This document shows positions 8,268 through 17,458 of a stretch of DNA of 64,000 nt, piece after piece. A program made the position numbers and the translations under genes. Below the pieces are notes generated by a model. The model ran no database searches and had not been told where the DNA came from. It saw only the letters and a program-made list of their open reading frames with translations. The stretch comes from Archangium gephyra (GTDB lineage: Bacteria; Myxococcota; Myxococcia; Myxococcales; Myxococcaceae), in assembly GCA_003243425.1 (NCBI GenBank), contig QFQP01000014.1, forward strand, positions 1 to 64,000. Reading direction: 5' to 3'. Every line of letters starts with the position of its first letter. Position 1 is the stretch's first letter.

Positions 8268-10933
8268 GCGCCTCGGACCTGCGCGAAGAGCTTGTCGAAG
8301 GCCTGCGAGATCTTCGAGGGGTCGGTGCCGCCGGCCTGCGCCATGTCGGGCTTGCCGCCGCCCTTGCCGCCGATCTCAGCAGCCATCACGCGCACCGCGT
8401 CGCCGGCCTTGAAGCCCTTCTCGACGAGGTCCTTCGTGGCGGCGACGAGAATGAGCGCCTTGCCGTCGCTCGTTTCGCCGCCGAGGCCGATCACGCCCGA
8501 CTTGAGCTGATCTCGGTACCGGTCTGCCAGCTGCTTGAAGACGCTGGCGTCGGCAGGGTCGATGCGCTGCGTGAGCACCTTCACGCCGTTGATCTCCTGC
8601 ACGTTCTCGCCGCTCTTCGCGCCACCCGCGCTCGCCTTGAGCTGGAGCTCCTCGAGCTTCTTCTCGAGGTCCTTGATGCGCTTCTGCGAGGTCTCGATGC
8701 GCTTTGGGAGATCGGCCGCCGTCGCCTTGTAGAGCTCGGCAGAGCGGTGCAGCACCTTTTCCTGCTCGCGCGCGTACTGCGCCGCCGCGGCGCCGGTGAG
8801 CGCCACGATGCGACGCACGCCGCTGGCGATCGACGCCTCGGTCTGAATGCGGAAGTAGCCGATGTCGCCGGAGCGGCTCACGTGCGTACCACCGCACAGC
8901 TCCGTCGATTCCGGGTGAACACTGACGACGCGCACCTTTTCGCCGTACTTCTCACCGAAGAGCGCGACGGCGCCGGCGGCCTTCGCCTCGTTGATGCCCA
9001 TGATCCTGGTGTCAGCGCCCTGATTGTCGCGAACCCACCCGTTGACGAGGTCTTCGACGGCGTCGATCTGTTCCTGCGTCATGGGGGTGAAGGTCGAGAA
9101 GTCGAAGCGGAGGAACTCGGGCTGAACGATGGAGCCCTTCTGGTTCACCGTTTCACCGAGCACCACCTTGAGCGCCTTGTGGAGCAGGTGCGTGGCCGAG
9201 TGGTTCGCGCGGATCTTCTGGCGCCGCTCTGCGTCGACGCTCAGGTTCAAGGTGTCGCCGACCGAAATCGCGCCTTCGGTGACCTTGCCCTTGTGAACGA
9301 TGAGGCCGCCCGCGGGCTTCTGCGCGTCGGTGATGACCAGCTTCGCGGCTTGACCGGTGATGGTGCCCGTGTCGCCGACCTGACCGCCCGACTCGCCGTA
9401 GAACGGCGACTGATCGAACACCACCTCGACGCTGTCGCCGGCCTTCGCGGAAGGCACCTGCTGACCGTTCGAGATCAGCGCCACCACCTTGCCGGTGCCC
9501 GTGGTGCCGTCGTACCCGAGGAACTTCGTCTCGGAGATCGACGACGCGAGCTTCATGTAGATGTCGGCGATGCCCTTCTCGGAACTGAGGTCGCGCTGAG
9601 AGGCGCGCTCACGCTCTTCGTCGAGCAGCTTCTCGAAGCCCGCCTTGTCGATGCCGAAGCCCTCTTCCCTGGCGATGACCTCGGTGAGATCCCACGGGAA
9701 GCCGTAGGTCTGGTGCAGGTCCCACACGACGGAGCCGCCCAGCTGCTGGGCGTTCGACTTGCGCAGCTTCTCGAGCTCGGTGGCGATGAGACCCAGGCCG
9801 CGCTTCAACGTGCGGCGGAACGAGTCTTCTTCGTGCTTCGCGACCTCGAGGAGGAACTGCCGCTTCTCCTTGAGCTCCGGGTACGCGCCCGACATCGCGT
9901 CGATGACCGCGTCGACGACGGTGCCGAAGAACGGCTCGGACAGATCGAGGTGCTGATCACCGTGGCGGATGGCGCGACGCATGATGCGGCGGAGCACGTA
10001 GCCGCGGCCCTCGTTCGACGGCTGCACGCCATCGGCGACCAGGAACGCGGTGGCCCGCGCGTGGTCGGCGATCACCCGCATCGCGGCGTCGGTGACGGCC
10101 TTCGGGCCCCACGTGGCGCCGTACTTCTTGCCGGACAGCTTCTCGATGGCCGCGAACAACGGCGTGAAGAGGTCGGTGTCGTAGTTCGACTTCTTGCCCT
10201 GCACGTACGCGGTCACGCGCTCGAGGCCCGCGCCGGTGTCGATCGACGGCTTCGGCAGGTTGACGAGCGAGCCGTCGGCCTTGCGCTCGAACTGCATGAA
10301 CACGAGGTTCCAGATCTCGAGCCACGCGTCTGATTCGCCGGGCTTGTTGGCCTCGTCGACCGCGCCTTCCGGCAGGTACACGTAGATCTCGGAGCACGGG
10401 CCGCACGCGCCGGTGTCGCCCATCGACCAGAAGTTGTCGGCCTTGCCCAGCCGGTGAACGCGGTGCGCAGGCACGCCCGCTTCGACCCACAGCTTCGCGG
10501 CCTCGTCGTCGGCGGGAATGCCGTCTTCGCCCTTGAAGACCGTGACCGACAAGCGCTCGACGGGAATCTTGAGCTCCTTCGTCACGAAGTCCCACGCCCA
10601 CTTCACGGCGTCGGCCTTGAAGTAGTCGCCGAACGAGAAGTTGCCGAGCATCTCGAAGAACGTGTGGTGGCGCGCGGTGAAGCCCACGTTGTCGAGGTCG
10701 TTGTGTTTGCCGCCGGCGCGCACGCACTTCTGGGTGGTGGTGGCGCGCTGGTAGTCGCGCGTTTCGCGGCCGGTGAAGACGTCCTTGAACTGCACCATGC
10801 CGGCGTTGGTGAACAGCAGCGTCGGGTCGTTGGCGGGAACGAGGCTCGACGAGGCGACGCGGCGGTGCTGGTGCGATTCGAAGAACTTCAGGAACGCCTC
10901 ACGGATCTCGGAGGCGGTGAGCTGAGAAGACAT
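8264..10933 (-). CDS. alaS: Alanine--tRNA ligase
   Basis: 889 residues from the ATG at 10933 (MSSQLTASEIREAFLKFF), which matches the usual family start. Upstream in-frame TTG (10969) and ATG (10960) starts would add an unconserved leader. The class II catalytic core is followed by the editing domain with the zinc-binding residues HSATHLLHKAL and ELCGGTHVSRSGDIG, and by a C-terminal DHHA1 domain with the glycine-rich stretch GGKGGGKPDMAQAGG. It charges tRNA-Ala and clears mischarged Ser/Gly. The downstream overlapping lipoprotein and PilZ-like/Hsp70 gene form an operon with it. Confidence 0.98.
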   Translation of the reverse strand: MSSQLTASEIREAFLKFFESHQHRRVASSSLVPANDPTLLFTNAGMVQFKDVFTGRETRDYQRATTTQKCVRAGGKHNDLDNVGFTARHHTFFEMLGNFSFGDYFKADAVKWAWDFVTKELKIPVERLSVTVFKGEDGIPADDEAAKLWVEAGVPAHRVHRLGKADNFWSMGDTGACGPCSEIYVYLPEGAVDEANKPGESDAWLEIWNLVFMQFERKADGSLVNLPKPSIDTGAGLERVTAYVQGKKSNYDTDLFTPLFAAIEKLSGKKYGATWGPKAVTDAAMRVIADHARATAFLVADGVQPSNEGRGYVLRRIMRRAIRHGDQHLDLSEPFFGTVVDAVIDAMSGAYPELKEKRQFLLEVAKHEEDSFRRTLKRGLGLIATELEKLRKSNAQQLGGSVVWDLHQTYGFPWDLTEVIAREEGFGIDKAGFEKLLDEERERASQRDLSSEKGIADIYMKLASSISETKFLGYDGTTGTGKVVALISNGQQVPSAKAGDSVEVVFDQSPFYGESGGQVGDTGTITGQAAKLVITDAQKPAGGLIVHKGKVTEGAISVGDTLNLSVDAERRQKIRANHSATHLLHKALKVVLGETVNQKGSIVQPEFLRFDFSTFTPMTQEQIDAVEDLVNGWVRDNQGADTRIMGINEAKAAGAVALFGEKYGEKVRVVSVHPESTELCGGTHVSRSGDIGYFRIQTEASIASGVRRIVALTGAAAAQYAREQEKVLHRSAELYKATAADLPKRIETSQKRIKDLEKKLEELQLKASAGGAKSGENVQEINGVKVLTQRIDPADASVFKQLADRYRDQLKSGVIGLGGETSDGKALILVAATKDLVEKGFKAGDAVRVMAAEIGGKGGGKPDMAQAGGTDPSKISQAFDKLFAQVRGA

Positions 10934-10999
10934 GTCGGACGGGTTATTCCACGAGGTCATCGATTTCAACGACGCCCCGGAGCCGTCCTCACCTGACCT

Positions 11000-11428
11000 T
11001 CAGACGGGCGGCGCTTCCTTCACCCAGCTCAGGTAGCCGGCCCAGGTCTCGTCTTTCCCGAACTCCGCTTCGATTCGGTAGGTCGGGTTGGCTTCCTTGA
11101 ACACGACGGCGGCGCGACTCAGCTTCGCGGCGTCTCCGAAATAGACGTCGTAGGTGCGCACGCCTTCGGTGGCCACGCGCCGCACGTACACCGCCCAGCC
11201 GTTGCCGAACTGCTCGAGCGCCTTCATCAGGGACTCTTCGACCTTCTCGAGCCTGCCCGCTTCGTCGGGGTGCCACAGCGCTCCGCAGGGGTCCATCTGG
11301 TTGAAGACGGTGACCTTCATGAGGTTGGGCAGCTGAGCCGTCGGCGCCGGCTGATCTCTGAACTGCGTGTCGAGAAGAACCTGGGCCTTCTTGCCGTCGA
11401 CGCGCGTGATGAAGTGTTTCCAACTCAT
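11000..11428 (-). CDS. DUF695-like protein
   Basis: About 142 residues from the ATG at 11428 (MSWKHFITRVDGKKAQVLLD); a longer start at 11449 is possible but less conserved in appearance. The opening W-x-F-x-x-R-x-D-G pattern, the mid-region LMKVTVFNQMDP and the GNGWAVYVRRVATEGVRTYDVYF block resemble the DUF695 family, whose function is not established. No signal peptide. It lies 66 bases upstream of alaS on the same strand and divergent from the HEAT-repeat gene. Confidence 0.75.
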   Translation of the reverse strand: MSWKHFITRVDGKKAQVLLDTQFRDQPAPTAQLPNLMKVTVFNQMDPCGALWHPDEAGRLEKVEESLMKALEQFGNGWAVYVRRVATEGVRTYDVYFGDAAKLSRAAVVFKEANPTYRIEAEFGKDETWAGYLSWVKEAPPV

Positions 11429-11512
11429 GCGCCGGGTCGTACCACGCACGCCGATGTGGGTCTGTCTGCGCGGCGTTTTCGTTCACCAAATGATCACGCC
11501 GCTGGCTGTAGA

Positions 11513-12274
11513 GTGAGTGCCTCAGTGCGGCCGGCGTTCGCTTTGCTCTTCGTCGTTTCGTTCGCCGCCAGCGCTGCTGAAGACGCGCGCATTCCGTTCC
11601 TCACCAAACAGCTCGCCGGCGCGAAGGACGCTCGTGTTCGTGCCCAGACCGTGTTGCTGCTCGGGCAGACGCGCAGCGAAGCCGCGGTGACGCCGCTGTG
11701 TGGCGCGCTCAGAGACAACGAATCGGTGGTGCGTGCGGCCGCGGCCGCGGCGCTCGGTGAGCTTCACACCGCCGACTCGACGAAGTGCCTCAAGGGCGCC
11801 AGCTCGGAGACCGACAGCGCGGTGAAGGCGGCGATCGAAAAGTCGCTGGCCGCGATCGAGAAGGCGCTGGCACAGCCGCAGATCGCTGCCGGCGGGCTCT
11901 ACGTTCAGCTCGAACCCGTGCAGGACAAGATCGGCGATCTCCCGCCGAACCTGCTGGCGCTGGCTGATCAGCTGATGCGCGACAAGCTTTCCGACATGGG
12001 GGCCAACATTGCGCCGCCCAACGAGGACAAGAAGTCGGCAGCCAGTCTCATTCGTGTGAAAAAGCTCAAGGGCTTTCAACTTCGTATGCAACTGCTGCCG
12101 GGCTCGACCGAAAAGGGTCTCAAGGTCGAGATGTTGATCATGTCGTACCCGGAGCAGGCGTTGAAGGGGACCTGGAACGTGAAGGCGGCGGGCGGGAAGC
12201 CGGAGAGCCTGATCAAGGCGATGGTGCCGCGCGTGCTGGACGACGCTGCGAACGATCTCGAGTGGAAGAACTGA
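11513..12274 (+). CDS. Secreted HEAT-repeat protein
   Basis: 253 residues from GTG at 11513; GTG at 11525 is an alternative. A signal peptide (PAFALLFVVSFAASAAED) precedes two to three HEAT repeats: DARVRAQTVLLLGQTRS, then AVTPLCGALRDNESVVRAAAA, then the following helix pair. The C-terminal half is a different, mixed domain without recognisable motifs. HEAT repeats mediate protein contacts, so a periplasmic scaffold role is likely, with partner unknown. It is followed 18 bases later by the HAMP membrane protein gene, probably co-transcribed. Confidence 0.85.
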   Translation: MSASVRPAFALLFVVSFAASAAEDARIPFLTKQLAGAKDARVRAQTVLLLGQTRSEAAVTPLCGALRDNESVVRAAAAAALGELHTADSTKCLKGASSETDSAVKAAIEKSLAAIEKALAQPQIAAGGLYVQLEPVQDKIGDLPPNLLALADQLMRDKLSDMGANIAPPNEDKKSAASLIRVKKLKGFQLRMQLLPGSTEKGLKVEMLIMSYPEQALKGTWNVKAAGGKPESLIKAMVPRVLDDAANDLEWKN

Positions 12275-12292
12275 TTTTCAGGGGAACCGACC

Positions 12293-13000
12293 ATGTCTGA
12301 AACGCCAGCGCAGAACCCCGGAGGAGCGAAAGACCGCAAGCTGCGGAACTTCCTTCTCGACGCGCGCTTTCAGCTGAAGTTTGCCGCGTACTTCGTCGCG
12401 CTCTCGCTGGTGGTCGCCGGGCTGCTCGGCGTGTTCCTGGTGCGCACCACGAGTTCACTGTTCTCGCAGATCTCCGCCTCGGTTGAAGCGCGCAAGAAGG
12501 CCGCCGATACCAGCCGCGAACTCGGCAACTGCACGGTGAACAACGAGCTGGCCGCCAACATGGACAACCCCGAGCTCGTCGCTTCGCTCGCCGAGAAGAG
12601 CAAGGCGATCGACTCGGCCTTCGAGGCTGAACAGCGCGCGGTGCAGGAGCAGTCGGTCGAGGTGCAGCGCCACCAGCAGCAGACGCTCTACGCGCTGCTC
12701 GGCATTCTCGCGCTCTTCATCTTCCTCGTGGCGCTGATGGCCATCGTCATCACCCACCGCATCGTCGGCCCGCTGTTCCGCATCAAGCGCATGGCGCGTG
12801 AGGTGGCCAGCGGCGTGGTGCGACCGCCGACCTACGGCCTGCGTCCCGACGACGAACTCCAGGACGTCTTCGCGGTGTTCTCGGACATGGTGACTGCCCT
12901 GCGCGCGCGCGCCGAGGCAGATCTCGAGGCCCTGAAGGCGGGCGACCCGGAGTCGCTCAAGAAGCTGCAGACCACGCTCGAAGAGCGCCTCAACAAGTGA
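12293..13000 (+). CDS. Two-TM membrane protein with HAMP domain, no output domain
   Basis: 235 residues. An AGGGGA ribosome binding site lies just upstream of the ATG. TM1 is about residues 27-51 (FAAYFVALSLVVAGLLGVFL) and TM2 about 124-146 (LLGILALFIFLVALMAIVI). Between them is a roughly 70-residue helical extracytoplasmic loop. A HAMP linker (HRIVGPLFRIKRMAREVASG onward) and a short coiled tail follow. There is no kinase, cyclase or methyl-accepting signalling domain, so it may pass signals to a separate partner. Its last 11 bases overlap the convergent exonuclease gene. Confidence 0.88.
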   Translation: MSETPAQNPGGAKDRKLRNFLLDARFQLKFAAYFVALSLVVAGLLGVFLVRTTSSLFSQISASVEARKKAADTSRELGNCTVNNELAANMDNPELVASLAEKSKAIDSAFEAEQRAVQEQSVEVQRHQQQTLYALLGILALFIFLVALMAIVITHRIVGPLFRIKRMAREVASGVVRPPTYGLRPDDELQDVFAVFSDMVTALRARAEADLEALKAGDPESLKKLQTTLEERLNK

Positions 13001-14936
13001 CGGCGTCGAGCCCGCGCAGGGCTCGCTGAATCGGCTCGGCCGGCAGGCCCTGCGGAGCGAGCAACAGCACGCGCTCTGCGTTCACCGCCAGGACCGCCTT
13101 TCGCCAGTCGCGCACGCCATAGAACACGCAGGTCTTCGCAGCGGGCACCACGGTCTCGCGACGCCACTCGATGACCCGCAGCGCGTTGATTCGTTGAGCG
13201 CCGAGGCTGACGTCGAAGTGTTCGGCGCGCAGCACTTCGACCACGGGCTCGAGCGGGCCGGGCGTCACCAGCATGTCGGCGTTGGCTGCTCGGAGCAGCG
13301 CCGCGAGCCCCGGAAGTTCCACGGGCTTGACGTGCACTTCGACGTGCGCGCCGGCGTTGGCAGGCCGGCACATCGCACCACGCTGCGTCCACGACGTGCC
13401 ACCCTGGAACGACGACAGCAGGCACATGCCGCCGCGCAGCCTTCGCAGCACTCGCTCGGCCGGGCGAATCGGCGTGCGCGTGACGCCGTCGGCCCGCAGC
13501 ACCACTTCGAAGCCGGGCGGAGGTACGTCGAGCACGTCGTAGATGCGGTCGACCACCCGTGGGTTGGTGGCTCGCAGCGCCTGCGCGATCTTCGTCAGGG
13601 CTTCACGAACGGCGAGCCACGACGGCGTCACGCGATCCCGCATCGACAACACACCTTCCGGGTGCGCTTCGAGCGCCGCCGACAGCTCGTCGTACAGCGC
13701 GCCGGGCGCCTCGCGCTCGAGGGTGCGGAGATCGACGCCACGTTGCAGCCGGCGCCGCTCGGCATCCGGCAGTCGATCTGCGTCGACGATCAAGAAGCGC
13801 ACTGGCGCGAGCCGCTCCATCCACTCCAGCGCGTGCTCGTGGCTGATGAGCAGCCACGACGAAGACGAGGGCTCCCGGCGGCTGAAGCAGCGCGGGTCGT
13901 CGCACGCGCAGACCGCGGTCTCGATGAGCGCCGCGACCTCGGCCACGCGGCTCCGAACGAAGCCACTGAGGGTCTCGATTTCTCCGGTTCGCGTGCGCGT
14001 CAGCCAGGCGGCGAGGTACGCGCGACCGAATTGCGCGAGCTCGTCATCACCGGTCTTCTGCAGTTCGCGGCGCAACACCGTCGCGCACACCGGTCGACGC
14101 GCGAGCGCCGGAACTCCGTCGCGCTGTGAGAGTTCCCGAAACGAAGGCGCCGAAACGGCCACCACCAGCGGCACGTCACCCTGGTGCGCGGCCGCCGTCG
14201 CCAACGCGAGTTCGTCGAGGCGTTCCTGCTCCAGCTCGACGGTGACGACGTCGGGCGCGGTGAGCCAGCGGTCGAGTTGCGGCCACTCCGGTGTCGCGAA
14301 ACGGGCCGGCGTCGCCAGGTGCGGGCCGGTGACGAGCGCTTGCAGCGCGCGCAACAGTTCGACGAGCACCGCTCGATCGGCGCTGCGGCCCGGTTCGAGG
14401 TGACGCCGCAATTCCACCAACTGTTCGCGCGAACCTTCGGCGATGAAGCGCTCACACAACGCCGACAGCATCAGAAAGGTGTCTTCGGCATCGTCGACCG
14501 CGCGATGCCTGGCGCCGTCTCCGACGTGCAGCCACTTCACCAGCGAATCGAGCGAGTGACTGGGCCGCTCGGGGAAGAGCAGCTGCGCGACCTCGCAGCT
14601 GTCGAGCAGGGGGTTCGTCTCGATGAGCGACTTGAGGAACGAGCGCTCGAAGTTGCCGTTGTGGGCCACGAGCGACCAGCCGGCGACCGCGTCGGTGAAC
14701 TCAGCGCAGATGTCTTGAAGGCGCTGCGCCGACCTCAGCGCGACGTCGTCGAGACCCGTGAGCGCGGACACCATCGCGGGCATCGCCACGTCGGGCCGCA
14801 CCAGCCACTGCCTTCGAGCGCTGACCACACCGCGTTCGACGAACACCGCGCCGATCTCGACGATCTGATCGACGAGTGGATCGAGGCCCGTCGTCTCGAT
14901 GTCGACGAAGCACAGACGCCCGAGAATGGTGGCCAT
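12990..14936 (-). CDS. DnaQ-type 3'-5' exonuclease fused to a degenerate DinG-like helicase region
   Basis: About 648 residues from the ATG at 14936; an upstream GTG at 14975 is less likely. Residues 1-170 form a DEDDh exonuclease: Asp12/Glu14 in FVDIETTGLDP, an Exo II motif AHNGNFERSFL (Glu where Asp is commoner) and HRAVDDAEDT. The remaining 480 residues follow the DinG pattern weakly. TRTRTGEIETL resembles the conserved T-x-TGD-x-x-EL segment. CACDDPRCFSRR resembles the Fe-S cysteine region, and FLIVDADRL sits where DinG has DEAH. No Walker A (GKT/S) is present, so helicase activity is probably lost. It probably acts as a nuclease in DNA repair. Convergent overlap with the HAMP gene. Confidence 0.85.
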   Translation of the reverse strand: MATILGRLCFVDIETTGLDPLVDQIVEIGAVFVERGVVSARRQWLVRPDVAMPAMVSALTGLDDVALRSAQRLQDICAEFTDAVAGWSLVAHNGNFERSFLKSLIETNPLLDSCEVAQLLFPERPSHSLDSLVKWLHVGDGARHRAVDDAEDTFLMLSALCERFIAEGSREQLVELRRHLEPGRSADRAVLVELLRALQALVTGPHLATPARFATPEWPQLDRWLTAPDVVTVELEQERLDELALATAAAHQGDVPLVVAVSAPSFRELSQRDGVPALARRPVCATVLRRELQKTGDDELAQFGRAYLAAWLTRTRTGEIETLSGFVRSRVAEVAALIETAVCACDDPRCFSRREPSSSSWLLISHEHALEWMERLAPVRFLIVDADRLPDAERRRLQRGVDLRTLEREAPGALYDELSAALEAHPEGVLSMRDRVTPSWLAVREALTKIAQALRATNPRVVDRIYDVLDVPPPGFEVVLRADGVTRTPIRPAERVLRRLRGGMCLLSSFQGGTSWTQRGAMCRPANAGAHVEVHVKPVELPGLAALLRAANADMLVTPGPLEPVVEVLRAEHFDVSLGAQRINALRVIEWRRETVVPAAKTCVFYGVRDWRKAVLAVNAERVLLLAPQGLPAEPIQRALRGLDAVTC

Positions 14937-15047
14937 CGCTGACACACGCAGGAACCTAGCGTGGACCCCTGACACGTCGGCGTTTCGTTCGCTGTTGGTG
15001 TTGTCGCAGCGCGTTCGCTACGACGCGCCCCTTCACCCGGAGCTGCC

Positions 15048-16943
15048 ATGAAAAACCTCAAGACCCTGGTCCTCGGCCTTTCGTTCGGAGTCGTCTTCGC
15101 CTTCACACCAGCGTGCGGTCCGGCGACGAAGTGCAGCCCGAGCACCTGCAACGGGTGCTGCGATGCATCGGGCGTCTGTCAGGGGGGCGCCACGAACGAG
15201 GCGTGCGGCCAGCGCGGCTCTTCGTGTCAGGTCTGCACCATTGGCCAGACCTGCGCGGTGGGCTTCTGCAGCGGCAGCGGCGTCGGCGGCGGGGTCGGCA
15301 TGTTGGGCGGCGGCGTGGGGTCGACGGGCGGCGGCGGCGGTGCTGCGACGGGCGGCGGTACGGCAACCGGTGGTGGCGCAGCGACGGGTGGCGGCGCCCA
15401 GACCGGAGGTGGAACGGCGAGCGGCGGCGGCGCTGCGACAGGCGGTGGCACGGCGGCGGGTGGCGGCACGGCAACCGGCGGTGGCTCGGCAACCGGCGGC
15501 GGAACTGCGGTCGGCGGAGGGAGCGCAACCGGCGGCGGTGCAGCGACCGGCGGTTCTTCCGGCAGCGACGTCACCGGCGCGTACTCGATTCGCTATCGAC
15601 TCTCGAACGGCACCGCGACGACGCAGTCGCCGAATATCTCCACGGCGCTCATCGGTGCGTGGGTCACCGAGAACGGTCAGCCCGTGTATCGCACGGGCGC
15701 CGGTCAGACGAACGGCACGTTCTCCATCCCCAACGTGCCGCCGGGCGAGTTCCTGTTGCGCTTCAACAACAACTACTTCCAGACCTCGACGCGCGCGGTC
15801 TCGCTCGAGTTCAGTGCTCCGGGCCGCGCGACGGCCACGCGCCCGACCATCGACCCGACCACGTTGGCCTTCAACGTCAGTAACCTTGCGCCCTGGAATA
15901 CCGATGAGTCGGCGCTCCATCTGCTCTCGTACAACGCGGGCTCGGACGACTTGCAGGGCTTCCAGTACTACGGCACCAACGTGCCCGCGGCCGGTGCCAC
16001 GAGCTACGCCGGCGCCATCAACTACTTCCTCTACACGCAGTCGTTCGGCACGCCGATGATCGACGCCACGCAGGGTGACGTCGCGTACCTCCTGCAGCAG
16101 CGGTACACGCTCGATGGCGGTGCGGTTGCGCTCTTCACGGAGCGCACGCTGGAGCTCACCAACCTCGCCATGGCCGATGGTCAGACCGCGAACGTGAGCG
16201 GTGCGATGACCAACACTGCGCCCGCGACCGTGACCTACGACTACCGCAACCCTGCGTACGTCACCGCGGCGGGCCAGCTGACGCCGGGCGTGGGGGCCGG
16301 GTTCTCGTTGTCGCTGTACGAAACGCCCAGCCCTGAAAACACCACCATCGACGCGTTCGCCCGTGTCGCTGCCTGGTCGGCGACGGCGCCCGGCGTGCCG
16401 CTCACCACGGTGAGCTACGGCCGCCCGTTCCCTTCGAGCTGGGCCACGGTCGCGTACTACGGCTACGGCAATACGGTCGCGCGTTCACTGCCGGGTGCGG
16501 CTTCGCCCAATAACTACACGTCGAGCATGTATTCGTTGGTGCCGCTCCAGACGTTCACCAGCACGCCGATCCAGCCCGCGCTCGGGCCGGTGCTCAACCC
16601 GCGCATCAACAACGCCGACCTCACCGTCGATCAGACGGGCGTCGGCGCGACGCCCACCTTCACGTGGACGGCGCCCACGGTGGGCACCGCGCGGCGCTAC
16701 CAGGTTCGCGTCGATCGCCTCGGCCTCAACCAGAGCAACGCCACACGCATCGCTGCCACGACCGTCTTCGACGTGGGCTCCACGAACTTCACGTTGCCGC
16801 CGGGCGTGCTGGTGACAGGTCAGATCTACGTGGTGACCATCAGCGCGAGTAGCAACGCGAACACCGGTGCCGACCCGGCGATGCGCTCGAGCACCATGCC
16901 GCACCACACCTCGACGGTGATCAGCGGACTGATTCGGCCCTGA
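15048..16943 (+). CDS. Cysteine-rich, glycine-repeat surface lipoprotein
   Basis: 631 residues. The signal ends at Cys23 (FAFTPAC), a plausible lipobox. A cysteine-rich module (about 23-76, with CNGCCDASGVC and CQVCTIGQTC) resembles short metazoan-like Cys repeats often seen in myxobacterial surface proteins. A glycine-rich hexapeptide repeat tract follows to residue 171. The C-terminal 450 residues look like beta-rich domains. The segment from TPTFTWTAP through RRYQVRVDRLG to GQIYVVTISASS is fibronectin type III-like. Likely outer-membrane anchored; ligand unknown. A ribosome binding site CGGAG lies 7-8 bases before the ATG. Confidence 0.88.
   Translation: MKNLKTLVLGLSFGVVFAFTPACGPATKCSPSTCNGCCDASGVCQGGATNEACGQRGSSCQVCTIGQTCAVGFCSGSGVGGGVGMLGGGVGSTGGGGGAATGGGTATGGGAATGGGAQTGGGTASGGGAATGGGTAAGGGTATGGGSATGGGTAVGGGSATGGGAATGGSSGSDVTGAYSIRYRLSNGTATTQSPNISTALIGAWVTENGQPVYRTGAGQTNGTFSIPNVPPGEFLLRFNNNYFQTSTRAVSLEFSAPGRATATRPTIDPTTLAFNVSNLAPWNTDESALHLLSYNAGSDDLQGFQYYGTNVPAAGATSYAGAINYFLYTQSFGTPMIDATQGDVAYLLQQRYTLDGGAVALFTERTLELTNLAMADGQTANVSGAMTNTAPATVTYDYRNPAYVTAAGQLTPGVGAGFSLSLYETPSPENTTIDAFARVAAWSATAPGVPLTTVSYGRPFPSSWATVAYYGYGNTVARSLPGAASPNNYTSSMYSLVPLQTFTSTPIQPALGPVLNPRINNADLTVDQTGVGATPTFTWTAPTVGTARRYQVRVDRLGLNQSNATRIAATTVFDVGSTNFTLPPGVLVTGQIYVVTISASSNANTGADPAMRSSTMPHHTSTVISGLIRP
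15345..15560 (+). repeat. Tandem 18-base repeat encoding ATGGGx hexapeptides
   Basis: Twelve consecutive 18-base units encode A-T-G-G-G-(T/A/S) with variants QTGGGT, ASGGGA, AAGGGT, AVGGGS and a final ATGGSS. The tract stays in frame inside the lipoprotein gene and probably forms a flexible stalk between the lipid-anchored Cys-rich head and the beta-rich tail. Copy number is likely to vary between strains. Confidence 0.9.
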
Positions 16944-17348
16944 TCAGTCGACGACCAGAACGCCGCCGACCATCTTGTCCATCGCGCAGCCGAACTTCAC
17001 CGAACCCGCCCTGGCCGGCGTGAAGTTCACCGCGACGGTCTTGAACAGCGGCAGCGGCACGTTGATGTCGGTGCCGTCGATGAGGATCTCGGTGGCGCAG
17101 GTCTCGTCGGTCTTGCGCGTGATCTGCAGCGTCACCGGCTCGTTGGCCTTCAGCTTCACGTTGTCGGGCACGAAGCCGTCGGTGGTGACGTCCATCGCGA
17201 TCACCCGGCCTTCGCCGGGCGGTGCCGCCGGCTTGTCGACCTTCGGGGCTGCGGCGACGGGCGCCGGCTCCTTCGAGATGTCCGCGCGCACCTCCTCTTT
17301 CTTGCAGGCGGTCAGAGCAAGGATTCCGGCGAAGAGAAGTGTGCGCAT
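16944..17348 (-). CDS. Cupredoxin-like lipoprotein
   Basis: 134 residues. The leader MRTLLFAGILALTAC gives lipidation at Cys15. A short Pro/Ala linker precedes a plastocyanin-like beta sandwich (about 48-134). Candidate copper ligands are the Cys in DETCATEI and the Cys and Met in VKFGCAMDKM, arranged as in the small COG4633-type cupredoxins; the classical His ligands are not obvious. Likely a copper-binding or electron-transfer protein held on the membrane. It is divergent from the von Willebrand A gene. ATG at 17348. Confidence 0.82.
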   Translation of the reverse strand: MRTLLFAGILALTACKKEEVRADISKEPAPVAAAPKVDKPAAPPGEGRVIAMDVTTDGFVPDNVKLKANEPVTLQITRKTDETCATEILIDGTDINVPLPLFKTVAVNFTPARAGSVKFGCAMDKMVGGVLVVD

Positions 17349-17402
17349 GTGGTTGATGCTTAGCGCGACGGTCCACGAGTCGCACGGTTACGCTTTCGAA
17401 CG

Positions 17403-17442
17403 CTGTCCGTGAGACAGTTCGGGGGCTGCTGCCGTCCAGCAG
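17403..17442 (+). promoter_or_regulatory. Two tandem short stem-loops in the leader of the VWA gene
   Basis: CTGTC/GACAG (17403-17417, loop CGTGA) and CTGCTG/CAGCAG (17426-17442, loop CCGTC) are two consecutive hairpins with five-base loops. They end just before an AGGAG ribosome binding site (17446-17450) and the ATG at 17459. They could be RNA-protein sites or operator half-sites. Function is inferred only from symmetry. Confidence 0.4.
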
Positions 17443-17458
17443 TCGAGGAGTCGGAACG

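Noticed and set aside
8192..10333. A 713-codon open frame on the plus strand
   Set aside because: Antisense to alaS, whose motifs are complete; no family resemblance.
10989..11489. Alternative minus-strand frame of 166 codons over the DUF695-like gene
   Set aside because: Arg/Gly-rich shadow frame; the other frame shows the family pattern.
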